Shown: positions 1 through 10,456, counted from the stretch's first letter. The stretch: DNA of 64,000 bases from Streptococcus massiliensis DSM 18628 (GCF_000380065.1 NZ_KB904376.1:1-64000); one strand, 5' to 3'. Notes: a model not told the origin generated them from the sequence alone. Program-made: numbers and translations.

Positions 1-216
1 ACGACCTGAGCTCTTGGAACCTCGTAAGTCTCGCTTGAGTAAGGTTGGATTTTCTCTATATTTCCTCGTCCAATTCCGAACTTGACTATCTGATTTTAAG
101 CCATATTTTTTCACGATAGAGGACATCCCTCCACTTTGTCCGCTGAGGTAGTCTTCCACTACCTGTAACTTAAACTCAGGTGAATACCTTGTAAAGCGAC
201 TCCCTTTTTTAGCCAT
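1..216 (-). CDS. IS3-family transposase OrfA (helix-turn-helix protein), partial
   Basis: The 72 visible residues begin MAKKGSRFTRYSPEFKLQVV and continue through a helix-turn-helix of the insertion-element OrfA type (…YLSGQSGGMSSIVKKYGL…, then VRNWTRKYRENP). In IS3 elements OrfA binds the ends, and an OrfA-OrfB fusion made by programmed frameshifting is the transposase. An AGGAGG-like site lies just upstream of the ATG at 216. The frame stays open to the window edge, so the C-terminal leucine zipper and OrfB cannot be assessed. Whether the element is intact is unknown. Confidence 0.75.
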   Translation of the reverse strand, partial: MAKKGSRFTRYSPEFKLQVVEDYLSGQSGGMSSIVKKYGLKSDSQVRNWTRKYRENPTLLKRDLRGSKSSGR

Positions 217-300
217 AACAAAAGAACCTCCTTATAGAACAGTAGCATACATGTTTTATACTGTCCATTATAAGCGGTTCTTTTCACCTTGGGGTCGTTT
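1..300 (-). mobile_element. End of an IS3-family insertion sequence, cut by the window edge
   Basis: The first 216 bases encode the N-terminal part of an IS3/IS150-type OrfA on the minus strand. About 85 bases of non-coding DNA follow before the next gene, with a minus-strand TATAAT near 270-275. The outer end of the element should lie in the C-run/T-run around 290-300. I cannot place the terminal inverted repeat exactly, because the other end is outside the window. The boundary is therefore approximate. Confidence 0.6.
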
Positions 301-311
301 TTTTCTTGTCC

Positions 312-944
312 TTAAAAATGTTGGAGAAGGGAGAATACTTCCTGTGGCGTTCTGGCAAGGAAGTCTGCCCCATTTTCAATCAAATCTGCTTTCTTACCAA
401 AGCCCCAGAGAGCTCCCAGTGTTTTGATACCGACTGTTTTTCCACCAATCATATCAAACTTGGTGTCACCGATGATGACAACTTGGCTCAAGTCGGCCTG
501 GCTTTCTTTAATGGCTCGCTTGATGACATCAGCCTTGTGGTAAGAATGAGGCAGTGAGCCCAAAATACCTGCAAAATAATCGTTAATCTGTAGATTTTCA
601 GCCATTTGCAGAGCAGTTGGCTCGTTTTTGCTGGTGGTGATATACAGGCTATAACCTGCTTGTTTCAGACTTTCTAGAAGTTCTGGGATACCCTTGTATA
701 GCTCAACTTCGTAAATCCCCTCTTCCTTGTAGTATTGCCTGTAATAATCAATAGCGCTTGAGACATCCTCTGGCTTGACAACCGTTGCAAAGCTAACTTC
801 AAGCGGCGGCCCAATAAAACTATCAATGACGCTCTCGTCAGGTATCTCTTGTCCCAGGCTTTGAAAAGTATGGGCGAAGGACGCTTTAATTCCCTTTGAG
901 CTATCAACGAGCGTACCGTCTAAATCGAAAAAAATGTATTTCAT
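312..944 (-). CDS. HAD-family phosphatase (phosphoglycolate phosphatase-like)
   Basis: This 210-residue protein starts with the HAD nucleophile motif FFDLDGTLVDSS. It has a helical cap (about 15-85), a threonine/serine motif (ITTSKNE) near 105 and the acidic motif VIIGDTKFDMIGG near 160, so all four HAD motifs are present. The length fits the Gph/PpaX subgroup, which hydrolyses small phosphate esters such as phosphoglycolate or pyrophosphate. The substrate cannot be read from sequence. The ATG has an AGGAG site 7 bases upstream. Its start overlaps the stop of the histidine phosphatase gene by 4 bases, suggesting translational coupling. Confidence 0.85.
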   Translation of the reverse strand: MKYIFFDLDGTLVDSSKGIKASFAHTFQSLGQEIPDESVIDSFIGPPLEVSFATVVKPEDVSSAIDYYRQYYKEEGIYEVELYKGIPELLESLKQAGYSLYITTSKNEPTALQMAENLQINDYFAGILGSLPHSYHKADVIKRAIKESQADLSQVVIIGDTKFDMIGGKTVGIKTLGALWGFGKKADLIENGADFLARTPQEVFSLLQHF

Positions 945-1516
945 AAGGGAACTCCTATTTCTGTGTAAGAAGTGATTGACAAGTTTGTCAAGTTATCAAA
1001 TTCCATTTTAACTATCCAAGGAAAGACCTGTTTGATTTCTTGAAAATTCTCATAACCAAAACTAGTTTGATAGTAGTTGACAATGGTTGACAGAGCTGTT
1101 CCATGTGAGGCAATCAGTATCGTTTGTTCATTTTTCAGTAGTAAGTGCTCTAGAGCTTCGATATTTCTTTTTTGAACTTGAGCCAGCGATTCCCCATTTT
1201 CTAGTTTGTAGGAAAAATCTGCCCATTGCTTTTCTGAAAAAGTTTCAAAATCCTCAATCCAACCATTGTCAATTTTACGTTCACAAAAGTTGTCAACTAA
1301 AACAATCTCTTTCTGACGAACTTGAGCTAGTGGTTGAATGGTATCTACAGCACGTTTATAAGGACTCGAGTAAAAACCGTCAATCGAAATATTTGAAAAG
1401 AAGTTTACAAGTTTCTGAGCATCTTGTAAACCTCTGCTTGACAGCTCGCGCTGAATAGCATCATGGTTGTTATAGTTTGGCTCTGCATGACGAACAAAAT
1501 AAACAGTCGTTCCCAT
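941..1516 (-). CDS. Histidine phosphatase family protein (phosphoglycerate mutase-like)
   Basis: A 191-residue cytosolic phosphatase. The catalytic RHA/E motif VYFVRHAEPNYNN is at residues 4-16 and the second catalytic histidine lies in IASHGTAL near 138. Members dephosphorylate small metabolites or act as cofactor-dependent mutases, and the substrate is undefined. I start at the ATG at 1516. An in-frame upstream extension to 1648 would run into sdaAA and lacks family similarity. The gene follows sdaAA with a 1-base gap and overlaps the HAD gene, so the four minus-strand genes look like one transcript. Confidence 0.85.
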   Translation of the reverse strand: MGTTVYFVRHAEPNYNNHDAIQRELSSRGLQDAQKLVNFFSNISIDGFYSSPYKRAVDTIQPLAQVRQKEIVLVDNFCERKIDNGWIEDFETFSEKQWADFSYKLENGESLAQVQKRNIEALEHLLLKNEQTILIASHGTALSTIVNYYQTSFGYENFQEIKQVFPWIVKMEFDNLTNLSITSYTEIGVPL

Positions 1517-1517
1517 T

Positions 1518-2390
1518 TTATTCTCCAAAAATTTCTGCTTGTAAACGACGACCAGTAGGAGTTGTGGCAAGACCTCCTTCAGCCGTTTCACGAAAGGCTG
1601 CTGGTAGGCTAGATCCGACTTGGTACATGGCGTCAATGACCTCGTCAACGGGGATTTTAGACTCTATACCGGCGAGTGCCATATCTGCCGCGATAAAGGC
1701 GTAACTAGCCCCCATAGCATTGCGTTTGACACAAGGTACCTCAACCAAACCTGCGACAGGGTCACAAATCAGTCCCAGCATATTTTTGATAACAAAGCAG
1801 ATTGCCTGACTAGCCTGATAAGGGCTTCCGCCAGCCGCCAAAACTAGAGCAGCTGCACTCATGGCTGAGGCAGAACCGACTTCAGCTTGACAACCACCTT
1901 CAGCTCCAGAGATAGAGGCATTGTTGGCGATGACTAAGCCGAAAGCTCCAGCAGCTAATAAGAAGTTTAATTGTTCACTTTCTGACAGCCCAAGTTTTTC
2001 AATGGCTGAGGTGAGAACAGCAGGCAGGCAGCCAGCACTTCCAGCCGTTGGTGTGGCACAAACTAAGCCCATTTTCGCATTGTGCTCGTTGACAGCAATA
2101 GCGTTTCTAGCAGCAGTCAAGACAGTGTAATCGGACAAGGCTTTGCCTGTCTGGATATAGCGGTGTAGTTTAGCAGCATCGCCGCCCGTCAAGCCGCTGC
2201 GAGATTTGCTCTCGTCCAAACCCAGTTCAACAGAGGCTTTCATAACTTCCAAATTTCGCTTCATTAGCCGCAAAACTTCGTCTCGCTCACGACCAGTTAG
2301 TTCGTGTTCGGTAGCAATCATGAGCTCCGCTACGTTTCCTTGAAAATCTAGGCTAGCTTGTTCCACCAATTCTTTAATCGAATAAAACAT
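1518..2390 (-). CDS. sdaAA: L-serine dehydratase, iron-sulfur-dependent, alpha subunit
   Basis: This 290-residue protein is the catalytic alpha subunit of the two-subunit Gram-positive L-serine deaminase, which makes pyruvate and ammonia. The family's [4Fe-4S] cysteines are visible in CATPTAGSAGC (about 111-121), GCQAEVGSASAM (about 166) and CDPVAGLVEVPC (about 209-220). The glycine- and alanine-rich core is typical. sdaAB lies directly upstream with an 8-base gap, and the two subunits form the active enzyme. Length and motifs are complete. Confidence 0.95.
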   Translation of the reverse strand: MFYSIKELVEQASLDFQGNVAELMIATEHELTGRERDEVLRLMKRNLEVMKASVELGLDESKSRSGLTGGDAAKLHRYIQTGKALSDYTVLTAARNAIAVNEHNAKMGLVCATPTAGSAGCLPAVLTSAIEKLGLSESEQLNFLLAAGAFGLVIANNASISGAEGGCQAEVGSASAMSAAALVLAAGGSPYQASQAICFVIKNMLGLICDPVAGLVEVPCVKRNAMGASYAFIAADMALAGIESKIPVDEVIDAMYQVGSSLPAAFRETAEGGLATTPTGRRLQAEIFGE

Positions 2391-2398
2391 ATTTCCTC

Positions 2399-3070
2399 CT
2401 ATTTGAAGAAATTCACATTGTGAAGATGAGGGATTTTTCGGATTTTTTCAATTGCTTCTTCACAATTTCTGGAATCCACTTCAATAATCATAATCGCTTT
2501 TTCTCCAGCTTTTTCCCGTGTTACATTCATCTGAGCGATGTTGATATCGTAGTGAGATAGCTCGTCTGTTACTCGGGCAATCATACCAGGTACATCTTGG
2601 TGGACGATGATAATAGTTGGAGTGTTCATGCTTAGTGAAACTGCAAAGCCATTCAATTCTGTGACTTGGATATTTCCTCCACCGATAGAAATTCCTGTCA
2701 CGCTAATGGTTTTATGGTCATTTTTGATAGTTATCTTAGTCGTGTTTGGGTGAGGAGCATTGCTCTCCTTTTGAATGGTCCAGACAATCTTGATTCCCCT
2801 TTTGTGAGCAATTTCTAGGCTATTAGGAATGTCTGGGTCATCCGTATCCATGCCGAGTATTCCTGCCACTAGAGCCAAGTCTGTTCCATGCCCACGATAA
2901 GTTTTCGCAAAGGAGTTGAAAAGCTGAAATTCTACTTCTGTCGGTTCATCATCAAAAATAGAAGAAACGATTTTACCAATACGAACGGCTCCTGCCGTAT
3001 GGCTGCTAGAAGGACCGATCATCACAGGTCCGATAATATCAAAAACGGATTGGAATCTTAAAGATTTCAT
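2399..3070 (-). CDS. sdaAB: L-serine dehydratase, iron-sulfur-dependent, beta subunit
   Basis: A 223-residue beta subunit. It has the serine/histidine loop MIGPSSSHTAGAVRIG near residue 17 and a C-terminal ACT-type domain (from about 148, MIARVTDELSHYDINIAQMN) that in this family probably senses serine. I start at the ATG at 3070 (MKSLRFQSVFDIIGP). An upstream in-frame extension of 17 residues lies across the promoter region and is not family-like. It is the first gene of the sdaAB-sdaAA-histidine phosphatase-HAD unit. Confidence 0.93.
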   Translation of the reverse strand: MKSLRFQSVFDIIGPVMIGPSSSHTAGAVRIGKIVSSIFDDEPTEVEFQLFNSFAKTYRGHGTDLALVAGILGMDTDDPDIPNSLEIAHKRGIKIVWTIQKESNAPHPNTTKITIKNDHKTISVTGISIGGGNIQVTELNGFAVSLSMNTPTIIIVHQDVPGMIARVTDELSHYDINIAQMNVTREKAGEKAIMIIEVDSRNCEEAIEKIRKIPHLHNVNFFK

Positions 3071-3098
3071 AGCTACTCCTTGTATATAGTCTTTCTTT

Positions 3099-3104
3099 AT
3101 TATA
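3099..3104 (-). promoter_or_regulatory. -10 element for the sdaAB-sdaAA unit
   Basis: A minus-strand TATAAT lies about 30 bases ahead of the sdaAB ATG. The expected -35 position (3122-3127) has only a weak match, so this call rests mainly on the -10 box. Confidence 0.5.
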
Positions 3105-3298
3105 ACAGAGTTAGGAGACATGATGTAGTTTTTTTGATCTCAATTGTTAATTTTTCTTATAATACTCTTAAAACAAATATAAATATGCTGTCTTTTATTC
3201 TCTTTTCAATCTGACTGTAATATTCTTAATTAAATTCATAATTATTTGCAACAAAAGGAAGGTAAGATAGACACATCACAAAAAAGGAGAAAATAACA

Positions 3299-3844
3299 AT
3301 GAATGTGAAACAAATAAAAAAATCAAGAAAAATAACTTTAGCAGGTTTAGCTGTGGTAGCAGCTTTCTTAGCACCAAAACTAGTTAGTGCTGACAGCTAT
3401 ACGGTTCAATCAGGCGATACCCTGTCTGAAATTGCGAAAACCCATGGAACTACTGTAGAGAAGATTGCTGAGATTAATAAGATTGATAATATTCATTTTA
3501 TTTCAGTTGGTCAAATTTTGGAACTGGATCAGGCTAAAGAAAATAACACACAAACATCATCGGCAGAAACGACTTCAGCTTCAGCCGCAACAGAAGTGAA
3601 TACAACATCAGGTCTCAGTACAGCAGATGCTGAAGCAAAAGAATGGATTGCTCAGAAGGAGTCGAGTGGTAGTTACACCGCACAAAATGGTCAATATTAT
3701 GGCCGTTATCAACTGACAATTTCTTATTTGAATGGTGATTTATCGCCAGAAAATCAAGAAAAAGTCGCAGATGCTTATGTAGCGGGTCGCTATGGTTCAT
3801 GGTCGGCTGCTAAAAACTTCTGGTTGGCTAACGGCTGGTACTAA
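3299..3844 (+). CDS. Secreted LysM peptidoglycan-binding protein with a transglycosylase-like C-terminus
   Basis: A 181-residue exported protein. Residues 1-31 form a signal peptide (KKSRK, hydrophobic core, cleavage near VSA-D). Residues about 33-77 are one LysM domain (YTVQSGDTLSEIAKTHGTT…) that binds N-acetylglucosamine in the wall. Residues 80-115 are a Ser/Thr/Ala-rich linker. The C-terminal 65 residues (WIAQKESSGSYTAQNGQYYG to WLANGWY) match the aggregation-promoting/transglycosylase-like domain of lactic acid bacteria, where the glutamate in KESSGSY is the likely acid residue. It is probably a cell-wall hydrolase or remodelling protein. AAGGAGA precedes the ATG. The gene stands alone between its own leader and terminator. 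Confidence 0.85.
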   Translation: MNVKQIKKSRKITLAGLAVVAAFLAPKLVSADSYTVQSGDTLSEIAKTHGTTVEKIAEINKIDNIHFISVGQILELDQAKENNTQTSSAETTSASAATEVNTTSGLSTADAEAKEWIAQKESSGSYTAQNGQYYGRYQLTISYLNGDLSPENQEKVADAYVAGRYGSWSAAKNFWLANGWY

Positions 3845-3871
3845 AAATAGAAAGTTTCCGATAAGACAAAA

Positions 3872-3897
3872 GAACCTTGGCTTAGCCAAGGTTTTTA
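3872..3897 (+). terminator. Intrinsic terminator after the LysM gene
   Basis: A 9-bp GC-containing stem (AACCTTGGC / GCCAAGGTT) around a TTA loop is followed by a T-run. It lies 28 bases past the stop codon. Confidence 0.85.
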
Positions 3898-3951
3898 TAG
3901 TTTACAGAAGTGTAAATAAGATTGACAATCTCTAATTTTAATCATTGTTAT

Positions 3952-3980
3952 TTGTCCTATTTTCTCAATCGTGCTATAAT
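3952..3980 (+). promoter_or_regulatory. Promoter for mnmA
   Basis: TTGTCC at 3952-3957 and TATAAT at 3975-3980 are separated by 17 bases, with a TG one base ahead of the -10 box. Transcription should begin near 3987, giving a leader of about 80 bases. Confidence 0.75.
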
Positions 3981-3995
3981 AGAGCTTGCTTCAGC

Positions 3996-5187
<1,192 letters not shown>

Positions 5188-5188
5188 A

Positions 5189-5216
5189 TTGACAAATTTT
5201 TTGATTTTGCTACAAT
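5189..5216 (+). promoter_or_regulatory. Strong promoter ahead of the NUDIX gene leader
   Basis: A perfect TTGACA at 5189-5194 and TACAAT at 5211-5216 are 16 bases apart, with TGC immediately before the -10 box. It begins 1 base after the mnmA stop codon and predicts a transcript start near 5222. Confidence 0.85.
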
Positions 5217-5221
5217 AACAT

Positions 5222-5299
5222 TAGCGAAACTTGTGATGGTCAAAGCTCATGAGAGTTGCAGGTTTTTTTGTCCTGCACTCTTGAGGTTTGACTTTTTTT
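5222..5299 (+). ncRNA. Candidate short RNA or attenuator leader ending in an intrinsic terminator
   Basis: Between the promoter at 5189-5216 and the NUDIX start lies a long stem. Bases 5239-5262 pair with 5272-5292, with outer arms GTCAAA/TTTGAC and inner arms GTTGCAGG/CCTGCAC and a U-rich loop. Seven T residues follow at 5293-5299. This is a complete promoter-terminator unit of about 78 bases. It could be a small RNA or a leader that usually stops transcription before the NUDIX gene. I cannot identify an RNA family. Confidence 0.6.
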
Positions 5300-5316
5300 G
5301 TGGAATAGAGGAAAAA

Positions 5317-5775
5317 GTGGTACAAGATTTCCGAACTAGAGTAGATAACCAAGTCTTTGGAGTCAGAGCGACAGCCTTGATTGTGAAAGATAATCAGATT
5401 TTGCTGACCAAAGATGATAAAAATAAATATTATACCATTGGTGGAGCAATCCAAGTTGGCGAAAAGACAGAAGACGCTGTCAAACGTGAAGTGAGAGAAG
5501 AGCTAGGAATTGAAGTGGAAATTAAGCAGCTTGCTTTTATTGTTGAAAATCAGTTCTGTCAAGATAGTGTCAATTTCCATAATATTGAGTTTCACTACTT
5601 GGTAAGTCCAATAACGGAGCCTCCTTTGAAAATGAAAGGAGATGAGAAAGAGCAAATTTGTGAGTGGCTTGAGCTTGATAGATTGACAGACTATGATGTT
5701 GTTCCAGATTGTTTAAAGCAAAAATTACCAATTTTTTCAGGAGAATTGCTACATATCATCCCCAAAAATGATTGA
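5317..5775 (+). CDS. NUDIX hydrolase
   Basis: This 152-residue enzyme of the MutT/NUDIX fold contains the Nudix box GAIQVGEKTEDAVKREVREE followed by LG (about residues 42-63), including the metal-binding REVREE. Members hydrolyse nucleoside diphosphates linked to a variable moiety. The substrate is not predictable here. I choose the GTG at 5317, which has AGAGG 5 bases upstream. An ATG-initiated form from 5233 would start inside the terminator stem at 5239-5292 and would add 28 unrelated residues. The gene sits between mnmA and mnmG. Confidence 0.85.
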   Translation: MVQDFRTRVDNQVFGVRATALIVKDNQILLTKDDKNKYYTIGGAIQVGEKTEDAVKREVREELGIEVEIKQLAFIVENQFCQDSVNFHNIEFHYLVSPITEPPLKMKGDEKEQICEWLELDRLTDYDVVPDCLKQKLPIFSGELLHIIPKND

Positions 5776-5822
5776 CAAAGTTGTGAACAAAATTGACAAA
5801 ATGATAGAAGAAAGGAAGAAAA

Positions 5823-7736
5823 ATGACACATCAGTTTACAGAAGAATATGATATTATCGTTATTGGAGCAGGACATGCTGGGGTTGAGGCCTCACTTGCA
5901 GCTAGTCGTATGGGCTGTAAAGTTCTACTAGCAACCATTAACATAGAAATGCTGGCTTTTATGCCTTGTAATCCGTCAATCGGTGGCTCGGCAAAGGGAA
6001 TTGTCGTCCGTGAAGTGGATGCTTTGGGCGGCGAAATGGCTAAAAATATTGACAAAACTTATATCCAAATGAAAATGCTCAATACTGGTAAAGGTCCTGC
6101 TGTCCGTGCCCTTCGAGCTCAGGCTGACAAGGAACTTTATTCTAGAGCCATGCGTAAAACGGTCGAAAATCAAGAAAACCTGACCCTGCGTCAAACTATG
6201 ATTGACGAAATTTTGGTAGAAGAGGGCAAGGTAGTTGGAGTGAGGACAGCTACTCAGCAGAAATATGCGGCAAAGGCTGTCATTGTAACGACAGGGACAG
6301 CTCTGCGTGGGGAGATTATCATTGGTGACTTGAAATATTCATCAGGGCCTAACCATAGTTTAGCTTCTATTCCTCTGGCGGATAATTTGCGTGATTTGGG
6401 CTTGGAAATCGGTCGTTTCAAGACGGGAACGCCACCACGGGTCAGGGCCTCGTCTATCAATTATGAGGTGACGGAAATTCAGCCGGGCGATGAGAAAGCC
6501 AATCATTTTTCTTATACCTCGCGTGATGAAGACTATGTCAAAGACCAAGTGCCTTGTTGGTTGACCTACACAAACGAAACCAGCCATGAAATTATTCAAA
6601 ACAATCTGCACCGTGCGCCCATGTTTTCAGGAGTGGTCAAGGGAGTAGGCCCGCGCTATTGCCCCTCTATTGAGGATAAAATCGTTCGTTTTTCGGATAA
6701 GGAGCGGCACCAGCTTTTCCTAGAGCCTGAAGGGCGTGACACCGAGGAAGTTTATATTCAGGGCTTGTCAACCAGCTTGCCTGAAGACGTACAAAAAGAC
6801 TTGGTTCATTCCATTAAAGGCTTGGAAAATGCTGAAATGATGCGGACGGGTTATGCTATTGAGTACGATATGATTTTGCCACATCAGCTGCGGGCAACGC
6901 TTGAAACCAAGAAAATATCTGGTCTCTTTACAGCCGGGCAGACCAACGGTACGTCTGGCTATGAAGAGGCTGCAGGTCAAGGGATTATCGCAGGCATCAA
7001 TGCGGCTTTGAAATTGCAAGGGAAAGCAGAGCTGATTTTGAAGCGGAGTGACGGCTATATCGGGGTGATGATTGATGACTTGGTGACCAAGGGGACGATT
7101 GAACCGTATCGTTTGCTGACTAGCCGAGCGGAGTATCGCTTGATTCTTCGTCATGACAATGCGGATATGCGCTTGACAGAAATGGGTCGCGCCATTGGCT
7201 TGGTGGATGATGAGCGTTGGCAACGTTTTGAAATCAAGAAAAATCAATACCTAACAGAAATGAAGCGCTTGGAGTCTATCAAGTTAAAGCCTGTAGCAGA
7301 GACCAATGCTAGGGTGGTAGAACTTGGTTTCAAACCTTTGACGGATGCTGTGACTGCTAAAGAATTCATGCGTCGGCCAGAAGTGACCTATGCAGATGTA
7401 GTGAAATTTATTGGCCCAGCGGCAGAAGAATTGGACGAAAAAATCATTGAACTGATTGAAACGGAAATCAAGTACGAGGGCTATATTTCTAAGGCTATGG
7501 ATCAAGTTGAAAAGATGAAGCGAATGGAAGAAAAGCGCATTCCAGCTAGCATTGACTGGGATGATATTGACTCGATTGCGACTGAGGCACGGCAGAAGTT
7601 CAAAAAAATCAATCCTGAAACGATTGGACAAGCTAGTCGTATCTCAGGTGTCAATCCAGCAGACATCTCTATTTTAATGGTCTACTTAGAAGGGAAATCG
7701 CGCAGCATTTCAAAAAATCAAGCAAAAAATAGATAG
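5823..7736 (+). CDS. mnmG: tRNA uridine-5-carboxymethylaminomethyl(34) synthesis enzyme MnmG
   Basis: This 637-residue FAD enzyme, also called GidA, works with MnmE to modify wobble uridine 34 of tRNAs. The Rossmann FAD motif [11 protein letters not shown] is at residues 14-24. The conserved SIGGSAKG segment (about 51) and the cysteine-bearing [10 protein letters not shown] motif (about 280) are present. The C-terminal helical part that contacts MnmE is complete. AGGAAG precedes the ATG. Its thiolation partner mnmA is 640 bases upstream, with only the NUDIX gene between them. Confidence 0.97.
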   Translation: MTHQFTEEYDIIVIGAGHAGVEASLAASRMGCKVLLATINIEMLAFMPCNPSIGGSAKGIVVREVDALGGEMAKNIDKTYIQMKMLNTGKGPAVRALRAQADKELYSRAMRKTVENQENLTLRQTMIDEILVEEGKVVGVRTATQQKYAAKAVIVTTGTALRGEIIIGDLKYSSGPNHSLASIPLADNLRDLGLEIGRFKTGTPPRVRASSINYEVTEIQPGDEKANHFSYTSRDEDYVKDQVPCWLTYTNETSHEIIQNNLHRAPMFSGVVKGVGPRYCPSIEDKIVRFSDKERHQLFLEPEGRDTEEVYIQGLSTSLPEDVQKDLVHSIKGLENAEMMRTGYAIEYDMILPHQLRATLETKKISGLFTAGQTNGTSGYEEAAGQGIIAGINAALKLQGKAELILKRSDGYIGVMIDDLVTKGTIEPYRLLTSRAEYRLILRHDNADMRLTEMGRAIGLVDDERWQRFEIKKNQYLTEMKRLESIKLKPVAETNARVVELGFKPLTDAVTAKEFMRRPEVTYADVVKFIGPAAEELDEKIIELIETEIKYEGYISKAMDQVEKMKRMEEKRIPASIDWDDIDSIATEARQKFKKINPETIGQASRISGVNPADISILMVYLEGKSRSISKNQAKNR

Positions 7737-7737
7737 T

Positions 7738-7768
7738 AAAAGAGCCAATTAGGCCCTTTTATTATTTT
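7738..7768 (+). terminator. Intrinsic terminator after mnmG
   Basis: The stem AAAAGAGCC / GGCCCTTTT has one mismatch and an AATTA loop. A T-rich tract follows. Confidence 0.75.
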
Positions 7769-7818
7769 TAGATATGAAGTTACACAACTCATTTGAAATG
7801 AATGGAAAAAATAGAATA

Positions 7819-7867
7819 TTGACACTTTTGTAAAGCTGTGTTTACAAAAAAAGAAACACTTGTAAAC
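7819..7867. promoter_or_regulatory. Inverted and direct TGTAAA repeats between mnmG and gdpP
   Basis: TTGTAAA (7828-7834) and TTTACAA (7841-7847) form perfect 7-base inverted arms. A further TTGTAAAC follows at 7860-7867 and a TGTAAA near 7872. A TTGACA at 7819-7824 has TTACAA 17 bases later, so a promoter overlapping an operator is possible. I do not recognise the regulator. Confidence 0.4.
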
Positions 7868-7977
7868 GTGCTGTAAATAATTATTCTTTTAGTTTAAGAA
7901 GATTTTTAACTAAAAGCATCATTTTCTATTTTGTTATTATACTAAAAGGCAGTTGCTACTCGCTTTTTTTGCCACTT

Positions 7978-7988
7978 TATGGTAAAAT
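7978..7988 (+). promoter_or_regulatory. Extended -10 promoter element for gdpP
   Basis: TATGG-TAAAAT matches the streptococcal extended -10 form. No good -35 box is needed or seen. It lies 20 bases before the chosen gdpP start. Confidence 0.55.
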
Positions 7989-8007
7989 GGCGTCCAAGAG
8001 GTTTATG

Positions 8008-9984
8008 ATGAAAAAAATTCGTTTAGCTCCGATTCACTTTATAATTTTGGGTTTGATCTCTTTTGGAATATTAGCCCTTGTGGAAAGATTATCTGACGAT
8101 GGGATGGCTGTTCTTTGGGCTGCTCTTCTTATTTTGACAGGTTTAATAGTGCTCTTCATTTATCAACAACAGCTCTACCAGATCAATGAAGTCGAGCATA
8201 TTCAATATATCAATGATCAAGCTGAAGACAGTTTAACCTCACTTCTTGACAAAATGCCGGTAGGTGTTTTCAAGGTAAGTGAAAAAACTGGCGAGGTTGA
8301 ATGGTTTAACCCTTATGCAGAATTAATTTTGACGACGGATGATGGGGATTTTGATCAGGATATTATCAAAAAACTCCTTCAATCATCATTCGAGGAAACG
8401 GGTCACTATGTAACGATTGGTCAGCAACGCTATGCGGTATATTTGGATCAGGCGTCTCATGTTGTCTATTTTTTCAATGTTTCAAATGAGTATGAAGCAA
8501 CTGTTGGTTTGGCGACGACTCGACCTGTTATTGGGGTTGTTTCGGTTGATAATTATGATGACTTGGAAGATGCAGTATCGGACTCTGATATTAGTCAGAT
8601 TAACAGTTTTATAGCAAATTTTATTTCTGAATTTGCGGAACGCTATCAGATTTTTTACCGTCGTGTTGGAGTAGATCGTTTTTATCTTTTTACAGACTAC
8701 ACTGTTTTGCAACAGCTTATGGACGATAAGTTTGCTATTATTGACCAATTTCGTTCAGAAGCGAAAGAACGCGAACTGCCATTGACACTTAGTATGGGCT
8801 TTTCTTATGGTGATGGAAAGCACGATGAAATTGGTCGTGTGGCTCTTTTGAATCTCAACATGGCAGAGGTACGTGGAGGAGATCAGGCTGTTGTCAAGGA
8901 AAATGATGAAAGCAAAAACGCTGTTTATTTCGGTGGGGGTACTGCTTCCGCTGTTAAACGGACTAGAACGCGAACGCGAGCGATGATGACAGCCATATCG
9001 GATAAAATTAGAAGTGTGGATCAGGTTTTTATTGTCGGTCATAAAAATCTAGACATGGACGCCTTGGGATCGGCTGTGGGGATGCAGGTTTTCGCTGGGA
9101 ATGTTATTGATCGAACTTATGCCGTTTATGATCCTGAGCAGATGGCTCCAGATATTGAGCGAGCAGTTAACAAACTAATCGCAGATGGGGTGACAAGTCT
9201 TCTGCCGGTTCAAGAGGCAATGGCTATGGTAACCAAGCGTTCACTCCTCATAATGGTAGATCATTCTAAAACACACTTAACCCTATCAAGAGAGTTTTAT
9301 TCCCTTTTTAGTCAGACAATTGTGATTGATCATCATAGGCGGGATGAAGATTTTCCAGATAATGCTCTTATCACCTATATTGAGAGTGGGGCAAGTTCAG
9401 CTTGTGAATTAGTGACGGAATTAATCCAATTTCAAAAGGCGAAAGCAAATCGCCTAAGCAAGATTCAGGCTAGTGTCCTCATGGCTGGAATGATGTTAGA
9501 TACTAAAAACTTTACTTCACGTGTGACCAGTCGGACTTTTGATGTGGCTAGCTATTTACGCACACGCGGTAGTGATAGTGTTCTGATACAAGATATTGCT
9601 GCAACGGACTTTAATGAGTATAAAGCTGTTAATGAACTTATTCTCAAGGGTGAGAAGATTATGCCAGATATTTTGGTGGCTAAGGCAGATGAGGATAAAG
9701 TTTACTCAACGGTGACTATCAGTAAAGCAGCTGATAGTATGTTAGCTATGTCGGGGATTGAGGCGAGCTTTGTGATTAGTCGAACAAGTGAGGGAAATGT
9801 GTCTGTGTCCGCTCGTAGTCGTAGCAAGGTGAATGTTCAGCGGATTATGGAGGAAATGGGCGGCGGTGGTCACTTTAATTTGGCAGCTGCGCAGATTGAA
9901 GGTAGAACCATCGACGATATTGCTCGGGAATTAACAGAATTAATTGTCAGTGAAGTAACAAAAGATAAGGAGACCCCAGAATGA
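8008..9984 (+). CDS. gdpP: Cyclic-di-AMP phosphodiesterase GdpP (DHH family)
   Basis: This membrane-anchored enzyme of about 658 residues degrades c-di-AMP, which controls potassium, osmotic and wall homeostasis. Two hydrophobic segments occupy roughly residues 8-55. A PAS-like region and a degenerate GGDEF-like domain follow. The DHH domain carries [15 protein letters not shown] and [10 protein letters not shown]. The DHHA1 domain ends with the [12 protein letters not shown] motif. I start at the second ATG of the ATGATG pair (8008), 6 bases after AAGAGG. It overlaps rplI by 4 bases. Confidence 0.95.
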   Translation: MKKIRLAPIHFIILGLISFGILALVERLSDDGMAVLWAALLILTGLIVLFIYQQQLYQINEVEHIQYINDQAEDSLTSLLDKMPVGVFKVSEKTGEVEWFNPYAELILTTDDGDFDQDIIKKLLQSSFEETGHYVTIGQQRYAVYLDQASHVVYFFNVSNEYEATVGLATTRPVIGVVSVDNYDDLEDAVSDSDISQINSFIANFISEFAERYQIFYRRVGVDRFYLFTDYTVLQQLMDDKFAIIDQFRSEAKERELPLTLSMGFSYGDGKHDEIGRVALLNLNMAEVRGGDQAVVKENDESKNAVYFGGGTASAVKRTRTRTRAMMTAISDKIRSVDQVFIVGHKNLDMDALGSAVGMQVFAGNVIDRTYAVYDPEQMAPDIERAVNKLIADGVTSLLPVQEAMAMVTKRSLLIMVDHSKTHLTLSREFYSLFSQTIVIDHHRRDEDFPDNALITYIESGASSACELVTELIQFQKAKANRLSKIQASVLMAGMMLDTKNFTSRVTSRTFDVASYLRTRGSDSVLIQDIAATDFNEYKAVNELILKGEKIMPDILVAKADEDKVYSTVTISKAADSMLAMSGIEASFVISRTSEGNVSVSARSRSKVNVQRIMEEMGGGGHFNLAAAQIEGRTIDDIARELTELIVSEVTKDKETPE

Positions 9985-10433
9985 AGGTTATTTTTCTAGT
10001 GGATGTTAAAGGTAAAGGGAAAAAGGGTGAGATTAAGGAGGTACCAACTGGTTACGCTCAAAATTTCTTGATTAAGAAAAATCTTGCTAAAGAAGCGACA
10101 GCTCAAGCGATTGCCGAGTTGCGCGGTAAACAAAAATCGCAAGAAAAAGCTCATGCAGAAATGGTTGCAGAGGCACAAGCAATTAAGGCCAAATTGGAAG
10201 AAGAAGCGACGGTTGTCGAATTTACCGAAAAAGTGGGACCAGACGGTCGGACTTTCGGCTCAATTACCAGCAAGAAAATTGCTGAGGAATTACAGAAGCA
10301 ATTTGGAATTAAAATTGATAAGCGAAATATTCAAGTAGATCATCCAATTCGGGCGATTGGTTTGATTGATGTTCCAGTTAAAATTTATCAAGATGTAACA
10401 GGAGTCATCAATCTTAGCGTTAAGGAAGGATAG
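9981..10433 (+). CDS. rplI: 50S ribosomal protein L9
   Basis: A 150-residue L9 with the rRNA-binding N-domain ([20 protein letters not shown]), the long connecting helix and the C-domain ([16 protein letters not shown]). It is translationally coupled to gdpP through an ATGA overlap and followed 23 bases later by dnaB. This order is conserved in streptococci. Confidence 0.97.
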   Translation: MKVIFLVDVKGKGKKGEIKEVPTGYAQNFLIKKNLAKEATAQAIAELRGKQKSQEKAHAEMVAEAQAIKAKLEEEATVVEFTEKVGPDGRTFGSITSKKIAEELQKQFGIKIDKRNIQVDHPIRAIGLIDVPVKIYQDVTGVINLSVKEG

Positions 10434-10456
10434 TTTATCAGGATTAAGGAGAGGCT

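Noticed and set aside
3180-3260. Possible WalR/VicR box upstream of the LysM gene
   Set aside because: TGTAAT followed 5 bases later by TAATTA matches only one half of the TGTWAH-N5-TGTWAH motif. LysM genes are often in this regulon, but the second half-site is too weak to call.
5233-5316. Upstream ATG for the NUDIX gene
   Set aside because: The extra 28 codons run through the intrinsic terminator stem and T-run and add no family similarity. The GTG at 5317 has a ribosome site.
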